DNA from: Alkalimonas amylolytica
GTDB lineage: Bacteria; Pseudomonadota; Gammaproteobacteria; Enterobacterales; Alteromonadaceae
Assembly (NCBI RefSeq): GCF_900107845.1
Contig: NZ_FNRM01000004.1
Coordinates: 197,471-261,470 of the forward strand
Direction of reading: 5' to 3'
Length of the DNA stretch: 64,000 nucleotides
The translations under genes and the position numbers were made by a program. The notes under the pieces are model-generated. The model did no database searches and was not told where the DNA came from. It worked only from the letters and a program-made list of their open reading frames with translations. Below, piece by piece: positions 27,801 through 37,180 of this stretch (position 1 is its first letter; every line of letters starts with the position of its first letter).

Positions 27801-28841
27801 ATGGCAGATATTTACTTTCCAAGGACCACTGAGCGGGCGCAGGAGTTTTTTGCCGCAGAGCCTGATTTACTTGCTCAGTACCAGCGCCAAAACCCCAGCC
27901 GACATGGCTTATTGTTCCCTAACCAACCGTATTTGCTGAGCTGCCAGCCAGGGGATGAAGGTGTACTGTCTGCTTTTGATCGCTATTCTGCCCGCGAGCT
28001 GCAGCGCCTGCAGCAAATTGCTGATGCATACGACAACTACACCATAGCGCTTGCTTACGTCACTGAGGAATTGATCAAGCCGGTTATCCACCTGATCGAT
28101 GAACATGGACTAACCGCAGCCGGCGCCATGGTTGGCGCTACCAACAGCAAATACACCGCATTTCAACGCTCCATTGTGCGCTACCAGCAAGCTCTGCTGG
28201 ATTTGCACGAAGCCAGTCAGGCCAAGTCGCAGGTGCGCGGAGCCAGAGCCAGAGGAGCCCATAACCCGTTGCTGGCAGCAAAAGAGGCCCATGCCCGGCG
28301 CATGCATGCTGATATGACTGCTCGCTTTCAGGCTCAGCTTCAACGCTATCATGCAACCTTAGGAGCAAATGCCAGCCGCTCTGCCTTGCTGAACCCCGAT
28401 CGCGCTGTGAATGTAGCTCGCTATGGCCGCAACAACCAACGGACCGGTCAAACCCTGCGCTTTGCCAATAGCCAGCAGGTAAGCACAGTGCAGCGTTTTG
28501 CCAGAGGCACCCAAGTAGCCAGCAGAGGGCTGCTTTTTATTGATGCTGGAGTACGTGCTAATAGTGTCTACCGTTCAGATAATCGTCTACGGGAGTTCAT
28601 CACCCAGTATTTAGGTTTGGGCGCTGGAGCAGCAGCCGGCTGGATGGTTGGAAAAGGTGCTATCATCGCAATTAGTGCTCTAAGCTTATCTATGGCACTA
28701 ACCCCGGTAGGCTGGGTCTTAATGGTAGGGACTGCAGCTGCTGTTGGTTTTGGAGCAGCCTATCATACAGACAAGGGCATGCAAAGAATAGCGGGGTATG
28801 GTTATGACACAGCCTCAGATTATATTCGGAGCCGCCGTTGA
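27801..28841 (+). CDS. Putative pore-forming antibacterial toxin/effector
   Basis: 346 residues, no signal peptide, start after AAGGACA. The first 250 residues are soluble and helical, with an Ala/Arg/Gln-rich stretch at about 130-200. Residues 272-321 form two glycine/alanine-rich hydrophobic segments (MVGKGAIIAISALSLSMAL; VGWVLMVGTAAAVGFGAAY) split by TPVG, like the hydrophobic hairpin of colicins and transmembrane type VI effectors. The stop overlaps the start of a small membrane protein gene (TGATG). I do not recognise a named family. A T6SS cargo effector or other contact-delivered pore-former is my inference; no VgrG, PAAR or Hcp gene is nearby. Confidence 0.6.
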   Translation: MADIYFPRTTERAQEFFAAEPDLLAQYQRQNPSRHGLLFPNQPYLLSCQPGDEGVLSAFDRYSARELQRLQQIADAYDNYTIALAYVTEELIKPVIHLIDEHGLTAAGAMVGATNSKYTAFQRSIVRYQQALLDLHEASQAKSQVRGARARGAHNPLLAAKEAHARRMHADMTARFQAQLQRYHATLGANASRSALLNPDRAVNVARYGRNNQRTGQTLRFANSQQVSTVQRFARGTQVASRGLLFIDAGVRANSVYRSDNRLREFITQYLGLGAGAAAGWMVGKGAIIAISALSLSMALTPVGWVLMVGTAAAVGFGAAYHTDKGMQRIAGYGYDTASDYIRSRR

Positions 28842-29230
28842 TGGAATACACAGTACCGCTGTGGTATACGTTTCTAACCATTGCATTAGCGCTTTCAACT
28901 TTCATTGCCTATCCAATAGTTGCATTGTTTGTAACACGTCCTATTCAACGCATCTTGCGACAGAAGAATCAGGATCACATCAGTGACTGGGTCGTTTGGC
29001 CTTTTAAAAGCGGTTGGTATGCCATGGCCATCGTAGTGCCATTTGAGCGCTGGCGACATGAACGTAATCAGGGCTTTATGGACACAGTGCTGCCGATTAG
29101 GCAAGCCGCAAACCGGATGCAGTGTTGGTTATCCCTTTGGCTGGAAGTTAGCATGTTTGGCATGGTTTTCTTAATGCTTTGCGGTCTTTTCCTTGAGTTC
29201 ATGGGTGTATGGTCACTTGGTAGTGGTTAG
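28841..29230 (+). CDS. Small two-helix membrane protein, putative immunity protein 1
   Basis: 129 residues, ATG sharing one base with the stop of the putative toxin, so translation is coupled. Hydrophobic helices at about 8-31 and 96-122 enclose a conserved basic/aromatic loop (RQKNQDHISDWVVWPFKSGW). Size, membrane placement and coupling fit an immunity protein that blocks a pore-forming toxin in the inner membrane. It is the paralogue of the next gene. Confidence 0.6.
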   Translation: MEYTVPLWYTFLTIALALSTFIAYPIVALFVTRPIQRILRQKNQDHISDWVVWPFKSGWYAMAIVVPFERWRHERNQGFMDTVLPIRQAANRMQCWLSLWLEVSMFGMVFLMLCGLFLEFMGVWSLGSG

Positions 29231-29480
29231 CGCGGGCCGCTTGTATGATAGGCACTTGCAAGGACTATTTAATGGATGACCCCATTCCTTTTTGGTACGA
29301 CGCCTTTTTCTTTGGGTCGCTTATTTCAACTATTATTGCTTACCCAATAGTTGCGCTGCTCGTAACACGACCTATTCAGCGCAACTTGCAACAGAAGAAT
29401 CAGGATCACATCAGTGACTGGGTAGTTTGGCCATTTAAAAGCGGTTGGTATGCCATGGCCATAGTAGTACCATTTGAGCG
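28908..29480 (+). repeat. Tandem direct repeat within the two paralogous genes
   Basis: Bases 28908-29048 and 29338-29480 are near-identical direct copies, about 430 bases apart. The run coding for QKNQDHISDWVVWPFKSGWY is almost unchanged at DNA level, whereas the 5' and 3' ends of the genes have diverged. This points to a gene duplication with later diversification of the ends or gene conversion in the middle. Confidence 0.85.
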
Positions 29481-29643
29481 AATCAATCGTGGACGTAACC
29501 CGGAGTTTATGAACACTGTCCAGCCTATTCGACAAGCTGCGAACCGGTTGCAGTGGTGGTTATCGCTTTGGCTGGAAGTTAGCATGTTTAGCATGGTTTT
29601 GATTGGCTTCGCTGGTATGTTATTCCAGTCTTATATCGTTTAA
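29272..29643 (+). CDS. Small two-helix membrane protein, putative immunity protein 2
   Basis: 123 residues; ATG 29272 follows AAGGAC and aligns with the start of the upstream paralogue. The central 60 residues are almost the same as in the preceding protein, while the N-terminal helix and C-terminal tail differ. Two hydrophobic segments. Likely a duplicated immunity gene, either extending protection to related toxins or left from an earlier toxin. Confidence 0.6.
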   Translation: MDDPIPFWYDAFFFGSLISTIIAYPIVALLVTRPIQRNLQQKNQDHISDWVVWPFKSGWYAMAIVVPFERINRGRNPEFMNTVQPIRQAANRLQWWLSLWLEVSMFSMVLIGFAGMLFQSYIV

Positions 29644-29725
29644 TCAGCCTTATAAACCAAGGCAATATTCGCTCTGTGGCAACATCGGTCGCTGAGCGCA
29701 TGCTATCGCGTGGAATGGAATTCCT

Positions 29726-30778
29726 GTGGAAAAATTTCAGGTTAAAATAAAACGAATTTTTCTCCCCTTTCTGATCACCTCAACGGTCGCTATCGTTATT
29801 TTTTATGCCATAGTTTGGGTTTTCCTGATGAAAGCCCGGCTGCCCATAACGCCTTACAAAGATTATTTTTTTATGACTTCGATGGCACTTCCTGTGCTGT
29901 TTAGCGCATGTCTATTTCGCCCGCGCCTGTGGTTATTGCAGAAATCATACTTCGGTTACATTAGCAATTACAGCTTATACAATCTGTTTATTGCATTAGC
30001 CATGATGCATCCTATGATGTGTGCGATTGGCTATGTTGAGTACAGCTATTTCGGGCTGATAGAAGTAGAGCATGCCAAAGAGGTAACCGAATATCCTAAC
30101 GAACAGTTTTTCCACATCAATCACCTGAAAATCGACACAGCCAAATGCAAACAGCATTCAACTTTAATTCCACCGACCAAACCAAAAGGCTATACGTATG
30201 ACTTTGGGCTGTTTTATAGCTGCCCTATTGAAGGAGCATCCGGTGTTATGCTGGCTGAGCGATACACAAAAGGTCACAAAACTTCCACCAGAACCCCCTT
30301 TCATCACCTTAGCGAGCAAAGTGTATACAATGCCTTTTATGACTTTGCGCTGGAATCGCATCAAAAGTTCCAGCGGTTGGATGTCAACAGCATAACTTAC
30401 TTAGAACAAGTAAAAGGCACATACAGCAAGATTGGTTTTTGCGAAGCCGCTTCAAAAGCGGGCGCTGATTGCGGCCAACAAAACCTGCTATTTTTGACGC
30501 CACAAACCAAAGCTTTCGAAGTCAGAGGGCACTACCTTATTGTACTGTCGATAATGTCTTACGGGGTGTACTCTTGCATTGTATTGCTGATGCTTCTATT
30601 CAGTAAATTGCATGATGATTATGACAGCATCGAAAACACCACCTTTACAGAAATCCTTGCTGCTCTTTTCCAGCGCTTTCAAGCCTACCGAAAGCCAGCA
30701 TCAGCCTCTAACCAGGGCAGAACTGTCGGTTGGCAACATCCTAAGAGCCGAAGAAACAGAAAACGTCGCGGATTTTAG
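29726..30778 (+). CDS. Membrane protein of unknown function, toxin-locus
   Basis: 350 residues starting at GTG 29726 with GGAATGGA upstream. Three hydrophobic segments in the first 110 residues, a soluble middle (about 115-265) with several Cys that could form disulfides, and another helix at about 272-295, then a basic tail ending RRNRKRRGF. I know no homologue. It follows the two small membrane proteins on the same strand, with lower GC than its neighbours, and may be a further immunity or assembly factor. Confidence 0.55.
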   Translation: MEKFQVKIKRIFLPFLITSTVAIVIFYAIVWVFLMKARLPITPYKDYFFMTSMALPVLFSACLFRPRLWLLQKSYFGYISNYSLYNLFIALAMMHPMMCAIGYVEYSYFGLIEVEHAKEVTEYPNEQFFHINHLKIDTAKCKQHSTLIPPTKPKGYTYDFGLFYSCPIEGASGVMLAERYTKGHKTSTRTPFHHLSEQSVYNAFYDFALESHQKFQRLDVNSITYLEQVKGTYSKIGFCEAASKAGADCGQQNLLFLTPQTKAFEVRGHYLIVLSIMSYGVYSCIVLLMLLFSKLHDDYDSIENTTFTEILAALFQRFQAYRKPASASNQGRTVGWQHPKSRRNRKRRGF

Positions 30779-30782
30779 CTTC

Positions 30783-30819
30783 GTTTCAGGTGCGTAGCTT
30801 ATGGCTGCGCACCTGAAAC
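30783..30819. terminator. Hairpin between convergent toxin locus and RND operon
   Basis: GTTTCAGGTGCG (30783-30794) and CGCACCTGAAAC (30808-30819) make a perfect 12-bp stem; the loop can fold further (TAGC/GCTG). It lies between two convergent genes, so a bidirectional terminator is likely although the T-run is absent. Confidence 0.6.
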
Positions 30820-30828
30820 CACTATTGA

Positions 30829-33800
30829 TTATTCAAACTGCCACACCTTGTTTGCCCAACGGCTGCTGCCTTGCAGCAGCCGGCTGGTCGCTTCGCGCAG
30901 CCGCACCAGACCATAGTAAGTGAGCGGCACCAGCAGCAAACTGGTTAGGGTGGAGAACAGCAGGCCGCCGATAATGGCAATGGCCATGGGGGCATAGCTT
31001 GGGCCGTCGCCAGCCAGCTGAGTGCCACCCAATGCCAGTGGCAACAAACCAAGCACTGTGGTCGAAACCGTCATCAGGATGGGCCTGAGCCGGGCGATGC
31101 AGGACTCAATGATCACATCCTTCAGTGCGGCTGTTGGCTGCAACTGCCGCTCCTGATTGATGCGATCGACCAGCACGATGCCGTTATTTACCACGATGCC
31201 CATCAGCACCAGCATGCCAATCATGCCCATAATGCTCATCGAGGTGCCGGTCAGCAGGAAGGTCCAGAACACCCCGACCAGCGAAAACAGCAAGGAGCCA
31301 ATCACGGCGTTGGGCATTAACAAAGACTCAAACAAGGCCGCCATTACGATGTAGATCATCGCTACAGCCAGCAGCATATTGACCAGCATCACCTGCTGCG
31401 CCTCATTCTGGCGCTGAAAAGCGCCATGAAAAGACCACTGATAGCCAGCCGGTAAATCGACTTGCTGCATCAACTGGCGGATTTGTTGCTGCGCCTGCTC
31501 CATGGTAGCGCCATCGGCCAGGCTCATGCTAAGCGCGATGCCGGTTTGACGGTTCAACCGGCCAATGCGTGATAGCCGTGGGGCTATATTTAGCTCGGCC
31601 AGTTGCTGCAACTGAATGCTGCTGCCCGCTTGCACCAGGATGGGCAGAGCTGCCAGCTCGGCCAACGACTGGCTGATGCGCTCATCAAACTGCACCCGCA
31701 GCTGCACTTCGCCTTGCTGCTCGGTGCGGTAGGTGCGCAGATTGGCACCACGCAGCGCCAGCGCGACCCGCTCGGCCACCAGGCTGGCCGGCAAATCCAG
31801 CCGCGCCAGTTCGTCTTTATTCAGCACGATTTGTACTTCCTGCTGGCCGCGCTCCAAATCGGAGCTGACATTCTCCAGCGCCGACAAACTACTGAGCATG
31901 GGCTCCAGCATGGCTGCCTGAGCCAGCAATACCTCGGTGGATGGGCCAAGTAAATGCAGTTGCAAACCACCGCCACTGCCACCAAAGCTAAAGGATGGCC
32001 GTGAGCGTACCAGCGCCGGCCAGTCGGCCTGAATTTGCTGGCGCAGCTCAGCCAGTGGCATCGGCAAGTCGTCTTTTAATAAAATAATGGAGATGGCGTA
32101 GCCAGCCCGGTAATAGCTGTACACCGAATCAATGTGAAAACGCTGCTGGTTGTCGTACAAATACGCTTCCATTTGGCTGACTTCGGCCCGCACTTCCTCC
32201 AGGCTGTAATTGCCCTGCACCCGGTAGTTCATAAAGATGCGGCTGTTGTCTTCCATATCGCCATCGCCGCTGCCGACCTGGCCCAGCGGGATCACAATGC
32301 TGCCAAGCACCAACAAGGCCACCAGTGCTGCCAGTTTAGGCCAGTGCATCACGGTTGTAAGCAGCCGGCCATAAGCGCGCTCACCACGCCCGGAGCCGGC
32401 ATTTTGCTGCACTGGCACCTTAAGCCGGGTGCTAAGCAGCGGTATTAAGCTCAACGACAGCAATAAGGAGATGCCCAGGCACAAACAAATAGCAATGGCG
32501 ACATGCTCGAGGAAAATGGTCAGATCCATTTTCTGGCCAATGATGTTGGGTAAAAACACGATGGCAGTAGTGGCAGTACCCGCCAGCACCGCCAGACTGA
32601 CCCGGCGCACCCCACGCTCGGTGGCCGCCCGAACATCACCGCCCAAAGCCCGCTCACGAAAAATACTTTCGGTCACCACCACGGCATTATCCACCAGCAT
32701 ACCAATGGCCAGCATCAGGCCCATCATGCTGAGGATATTTAAGCTGTAGCCCAGAAAGTACATGGCTCCGAGCGCCATAATAATGGCCGCAGGCACCGAC
32801 AGCACCACCACCAGGGTGGTGGCCAGATGACGTAAGAACAAAAACAGCACGATAAAAGACAAGCCAGCGCCAATGCTGCCGGCCAGCAGCAAGTCACGCA
32901 GCGACGAGGTGACGCCCTTGGCCATATCGTCCATCACATACAGCTGAATGCCGGAAAAGGCCGGATTCTGATCGGCGGCGCGCACCACCGCCATCGCCGC
33001 ATTGGCCACCTCAACCAGGTTGGCACCGGAGTCTTTAAATACATTCATGCCAACCGCATAGGTCTGGTTTAAATGACGGCCATCCTCACGCTTCGGCAAT
33101 TCCAGCGCCACCGTTGCCACATCGGATAGCTGCAAACCGGGCCGGATCGGCAGGCGTTCTATCTCAGTAAGCGAGCGAAACTCACCGACAGGCTTCACCA
33201 AAATATGCTGCTCTGGGTTTTGCAAACTGCCGGCGGTGATGGCAAAGTTGCTTTGCCGAAGCTGGGCCAGCAACTGCACCGGATCGACATTGAGTGCATG
33301 CAGGCGGGCCGGATCGAGCCGGATAATCACCTGGCGTTTATCCACGCCATAGAGTTCAACTTTTGACACCCCGGCTACCCGCTCCAGCGGACGCTTGATG
33401 TGTTGTTCCAGCAAATCGTAAGCCAGGGCCAAATCCCGCTCGCTGGAAATGCGCAGCTGGAAAATCGGCATGTCGTCGGTATTAAACTGAAACACAAAGA
33501 CCCGCTCCAGATCAGCCGGCAACTGGGCCCGCACCGCATCCAGCCGCTCGCGCACTTCCATGTTTTTGCTGCGAATGGGCTCGTCCCAGTTAAACATCAG
33601 CGAGATATCGGCGCTGTTTTCGTTGGAGAAACTGCGCATCTCCTGAATACCGCTGACGGTGGCCAGTGCTTCTTCAATCGGCCGGGTGATCAACCGCTCA
33701 ATCTCGGCCGGAGTGGCATTGGGGTAGGGCGCCTGAATGTAGATCTCCGGAATATCGATGCCGGGAAATTTCTCCAGCGGCAACAACCGGCTGGCCAGCA

Positions 33801-33891
33801 CACCAAACAGCAGCAACGAAATGCAGATCATGCAGACCGTGATGGGCCGGCTTAGCGCCAGCCGGGTAATGGCTAATGGTTGCTCAGTCAT
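30829..33891 (-). CDS. RND efflux pump inner-membrane subunit (second)
   Basis: 1020 residues with the RND plan: helix 1, large periplasmic loop, helices 2-6, second loop, helices 8-12. Motifs include EIYIQAPYPNATPAEIERLI and helix-4 GLMLAIGMLVDNAVVVTESI with the Asp of the proton relay. C-terminal VLMGIVVNNGIVLVDRI is typical. It starts eight bases inside the end of the upstream RND gene, so the two are coupled and probably form a heteromeric pump as in MdtBC/MuxBC. Substrate unknown. Confidence 0.92.
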   Translation of the reverse strand: MTEQPLAITRLALSRPITVCMICISLLLFGVLASRLLPLEKFPGIDIPEIYIQAPYPNATPAEIERLITRPIEEALATVSGIQEMRSFSNENSADISLMFNWDEPIRSKNMEVRERLDAVRAQLPADLERVFVFQFNTDDMPIFQLRISSERDLALAYDLLEQHIKRPLERVAGVSKVELYGVDKRQVIIRLDPARLHALNVDPVQLLAQLRQSNFAITAGSLQNPEQHILVKPVGEFRSLTEIERLPIRPGLQLSDVATVALELPKREDGRHLNQTYAVGMNVFKDSGANLVEVANAAMAVVRAADQNPAFSGIQLYVMDDMAKGVTSSLRDLLLAGSIGAGLSFIVLFLFLRHLATTLVVVLSVPAAIIMALGAMYFLGYSLNILSMMGLMLAIGMLVDNAVVVTESIFRERALGGDVRAATERGVRRVSLAVLAGTATTAIVFLPNIIGQKMDLTIFLEHVAIAICLCLGISLLLSLSLIPLLSTRLKVPVQQNAGSGRGERAYGRLLTTVMHWPKLAALVALLVLGSIVIPLGQVGSGDGDMEDNSRIFMNYRVQGNYSLEEVRAEVSQMEAYLYDNQQRFHIDSVYSYYRAGYAISIILLKDDLPMPLAELRQQIQADWPALVRSRPSFSFGGSGGGLQLHLLGPSTEVLLAQAAMLEPMLSSLSALENVSSDLERGQQEVQIVLNKDELARLDLPASLVAERVALALRGANLRTYRTEQQGEVQLRVQFDERISQSLAELAALPILVQAGSSIQLQQLAELNIAPRLSRIGRLNRQTGIALSMSLADGATMEQAQQQIRQLMQQVDLPAGYQWSFHGAFQRQNEAQQVMLVNMLLAVAMIYIVMAALFESLLMPNAVIGSLLFSLVGVFWTFLLTGTSMSIMGMIGMLVLMGIVVNNGIVLVDRINQERQLQPTAALKDVIIESCIARLRPILMTVSTTVLGLLPLALGGTQLAGDGPSYAPMAIAIIGGLLFSTLTSLLLVPLTYYGLVRLREATSRLLQGSSRWANKVWQFE

Positions 33892-36800
33892 GATGCACCT
33901 CCGGCACAGCAGTCACATCGGTTGCTGCCGGCTCAGCGCCAGGCGCCCGATCCGGACTCACCAGGGCGTACAGCACCGGAATAAACACCAGCGTCAGCAA
34001 GGTAGACAACAGCAGGCCAAAGATCACGGTAATGGCCATCGGTGCCCGCACTTCACTGCCCTCGCCCGTGCCAAGTGCCAGTGGCAGTAAGCCCAGCACC
34101 GTGGTCAGGGTGGTCATCAACACCGGGCGCAGGCGGCTCTCGCCGGCTTGCAGCACCGCATCCCGTAGCAGCAAACCGCTCTGGCGCAGTTGATTGATAC
34201 GATCAATCAGTACGATGGCGTTGTTCACCACAATACCGGCCAGCATGATGAGGCCAATAAAGACAATGACCGACAAGCCAGTACCGGTGAGCCAAAGCCC
34301 CAGGATGGCACCGGCCCCCGCCAGCGGTACGGTGAACAGGATCACCAGCGGTTGCAACAGGTTCTCGAACTGCGATGCCATCACCAGATACACCAGGAAC
34401 ACCGCCAGCAGCAAGGCCATCAGCAAGGACTGATAAGCCCGGCTCATTTCTTCACTTTGGCCAACCACCTCGGCCACCACCCCAAAGGGCAGCATTTGCT
34501 CGGCCAGCAGTTGACGCGCCAGCTGGGTGGCCTGCTCCAGGTCGCCATAGGCCAGATTGGCACTGACAATGGCGACGCGCTGCTGGGCAATGCGGGTAAT
34601 TTCACTGGGGCCCAGTTCACGGCGAATATCGGCCACCGCAGCCAGTGGCAAGGGCGTGGCACTGCCCGGATTAATCACCAGCTCGGCCAGTTGCTGCTCG
34701 GTTTGACGGTAAGCCTCGTCCAGTCGCACCCGGATATCAATTTTCCGATCCTGCACCGAAAACTGGCCGGCGACATCGCCGCCGACATAGACAGCCACCC
34801 GCTGCGCCACTTCACGGGCGGTCAGGCCCAGCTGCGCCAACCGGCCGTGATCAAAGTACAGCGTCAGCTCCGGTTGGCCGGGACGCAGGCTGCTTTTCAC
34901 ATCGCTAAAACGTCCTTCTTGCTGCAAACGTTGCACCAGCGCATCGGCAGCCAGCTTCAGCTCCGCCAGCTCGTAACCGGCCAGTTCAATTTCCAGCGGT
35001 GTGCTAAAGCTCAGCAACTGCGGCCGTTCAAAGCGGGCCTGCACATCCGGGTAACGCGCCAGGAAGCTTCGCAGCTGCTCAATGCTGCGTGCTTCGGCAG
35101 CCGGATCGGCGCCGCCAGCCAGAACCAGCGATAGGCGCCCCCAATGACTGCCGCCAATGCTTGGGTCCACCGTCATCTGGCTGCCGGTGCCGGCCTGGCC
35201 ATAACTGCGCTCAATCTCCGGCAAGGCTGCCGCAAAGACGGCCAGCTCCGTCATCAGTGCATCGGTCTGCTCGATGGCCGAGCCGATCGGCAATTGGATC
35301 TCAACATAGAATTCGCCCTGCGCCATTTCCGGCAGCACATTGGCACCGAGGCGTGGCAGCACACTGTAGCAAAGCGCTGCCAGTACCAGGGTAATGCCAA
35401 TGGTGCCGACTTTGGCCTGCAAAGCCACCCCCAGCAGTGTGCGATAGGCAGTGGTCAGGTAGTGCAAAGCGCCCTGCACCAGCCAGAGCAAAGGCGAGAA
35501 CAAATGCCCCAGCAACCAGCCAATCGCCCGCCATAGCAGCAATAGCAAGGCCAGCACCGCTTGCAGCGATGTTTGCAGCCCTTTCAGTGCCCAGCGCAGC
35601 GGCATCAACGGCCACTGGTACCAGCGCTCTGGCAACCAGCGAAAGCTGGCTGGCTCTGCCAAGCTATCAGCATCGCCTGAGGCAACCGGACGGCGTAACT
35701 GCCGTGCTGCCATGGTCGGAATTAAGGTCAGCGCCACCAGCAAAGACACCAGCAGCGCAAAGGTAACGGTTAACGCCTGATCGCGAAACAGCTGGCCAGC
35801 AATGCCTTCGACAAAGACCAGCGGGAAAAACACCGCCACTGTGGTCAGGGTGGAAGCGGTAATTGCCATGGCCACCTCGCCGGTGCCTTTGCGGGCAGCC
35901 GTGGGGGCGTCTGCGCCCTGCTCACGATGACGGGCAATGTTCTCCAGCACCACGATGGCGTTATCGACCAACAAGCCGACCGCCAGCGCAATGCCGCCCA
36001 GGCTCATCATGTTCAGGGTAATGCCCTGGCCATACATCAAATTAAAGGTGGCAATCACCGACACCGGAATGGACACCGAAATAATGACGGTCGCCCAGAC
36101 ATTGCGTAAAAACAGATAGAGCACCAGCATCGCCAAAGCACCGCCAATCAGGGCGGCGGATTTCACATCGGCAATGGCTTGCTTGATAAAAGCGGACTGA
36201 TCGTACACCAAAGTCAGTTGATAACCGGCCGGTAACCGCTGTTGCAGTCTGGGTAGCGCTGCCAGCACCCGCTCGGCAACCTCGACGGTGTTGGCATCCC
36301 CTTCTTTGTAGATCGCCACTTCAATAGCTTCCTGGCCATTAACGTAGGTGACACTGCGCCGGTCGGCGAAGGCATCCCGTACTTCGGCCACGTCTTTCAG
36401 TAAAATACGGCTGCCATCAATGGTGGTCAGATACAGATCCTCCATATCGCTGAGCTGCTGAAACTGATTGATGGTGCGCACCAGGTAATCGTAGCCCGGT
36501 GTTTCCAGCCGGCCACCGGCCAGATTGAGATTTTCCTGCTTTAACCGGCTGCTTATCAGGTGCACATCCAGCTGCAACTGACTCAGTTTGTTTGGGTCGA
36601 CCAGCACCTGAATTTCCTGGCTCAGACCGCCATCCGGCCGTACCGCCGCCACACCTGGCAGGGCTTCCATCCAGCGCCGTAACTCTTCGTCGGCAAAGGT
36701 GCGCAGTTCGACTAATTGGCGCTCACTTTGCAGGCCTTGCTCGCGGCTAAGCGCTAAGCGCAGTACAGGTTCCAGATTGGGGTTAAAACGCAGCAACACG

Positions 36801-37171
36801 GGTTTGTCGCTATCGAGCGGCAGCATCAGAATGTCGAGCTTCTCCCGTACATCCATGCTGGCCAGATCCATATCGGTGCCCCAGTCAAACTCCAGCACCA
36901 CGTCGGAACGCCCTGCCCGTGACACCGACTGCACCCGGCGCACACCTTTGACCACCCCCAGTGCTTCTTCGATCGGCTTGCTGATCAGTTGCTCTACTTC
37001 GGCCGGCGCCGCACCGGCAAACTCGGTGCGCAGCGTCAGGGTTGGGTAGGACAAGTCCGGTAATAAATTCACCGCCAAACGGCTTAACGACACCAGACCA
37101 AACAACAGGATGCCAAAAGTAAACATCCAGATAGCAACAGGGCGGGCAACCGCGACATCAACCAGTTTCAT
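33884..37171 (-). CDS. RND efflux pump inner-membrane subunit (first), with extra central segment
   Basis: 1095 residues, longer than the common 1020-1050. Motifs: EFAGAAPAEVEQLISKPIEE, helix 4 GGIALAVGLLVDNAIVVLEN, and C-terminal MLAGIVVNNAIVLIDRI. An insertion at about 490-585 between the two halves carries additional hydrophobic stretches (ALLLLLWRAIGWLLGHLF). The gene follows the adaptor by nine bases and overlaps the next RND gene, making an adaptor-RND-RND operon. Confidence 0.92.
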   Translation of the reverse strand: MKLVDVAVARPVAIWMFTFGILLFGLVSLSRLAVNLLPDLSYPTLTLRTEFAGAAPAEVEQLISKPIEEALGVVKGVRRVQSVSRAGRSDVVLEFDWGTDMDLASMDVREKLDILMLPLDSDKPVLLRFNPNLEPVLRLALSREQGLQSERQLVELRTFADEELRRWMEALPGVAAVRPDGGLSQEIQVLVDPNKLSQLQLDVHLISSRLKQENLNLAGGRLETPGYDYLVRTINQFQQLSDMEDLYLTTIDGSRILLKDVAEVRDAFADRRSVTYVNGQEAIEVAIYKEGDANTVEVAERVLAALPRLQQRLPAGYQLTLVYDQSAFIKQAIADVKSAALIGGALAMLVLYLFLRNVWATVIISVSIPVSVIATFNLMYGQGITLNMMSLGGIALAVGLLVDNAIVVLENIARHREQGADAPTAARKGTGEVAMAITASTLTTVAVFFPLVFVEGIAGQLFRDQALTVTFALLVSLLVALTLIPTMAARQLRRPVASGDADSLAEPASFRWLPERWYQWPLMPLRWALKGLQTSLQAVLALLLLLWRAIGWLLGHLFSPLLWLVQGALHYLTTAYRTLLGVALQAKVGTIGITLVLAALCYSVLPRLGANVLPEMAQGEFYVEIQLPIGSAIEQTDALMTELAVFAAALPEIERSYGQAGTGSQMTVDPSIGGSHWGRLSLVLAGGADPAAEARSIEQLRSFLARYPDVQARFERPQLLSFSTPLEIELAGYELAELKLAADALVQRLQQEGRFSDVKSSLRPGQPELTLYFDHGRLAQLGLTAREVAQRVAVYVGGDVAGQFSVQDRKIDIRVRLDEAYRQTEQQLAELVINPGSATPLPLAAVADIRRELGPSEITRIAQQRVAIVSANLAYGDLEQATQLARQLLAEQMLPFGVVAEVVGQSEEMSRAYQSLLMALLLAVFLVYLVMASQFENLLQPLVILFTVPLAGAGAILGLWLTGTGLSVIVFIGLIMLAGIVVNNAIVLIDRINQLRQSGLLLRDAVLQAGESRLRPVLMTTLTTVLGLLPLALGTGEGSEVRAPMAITVIFGLLLSTLLTLVFIPVLYALVSPDRAPGAEPAATDVTAVPEVHHD

Positions 37172-37180
37172 AGGACGTCC

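Noticed and set aside
34190-35134. Long rightward open frame of 314 codons opposite the RND gene
   Set aside because: It lies fully antisense to a clear RND pump gene and has Gln/His/Arg-rich sequence typical of shadow frames.
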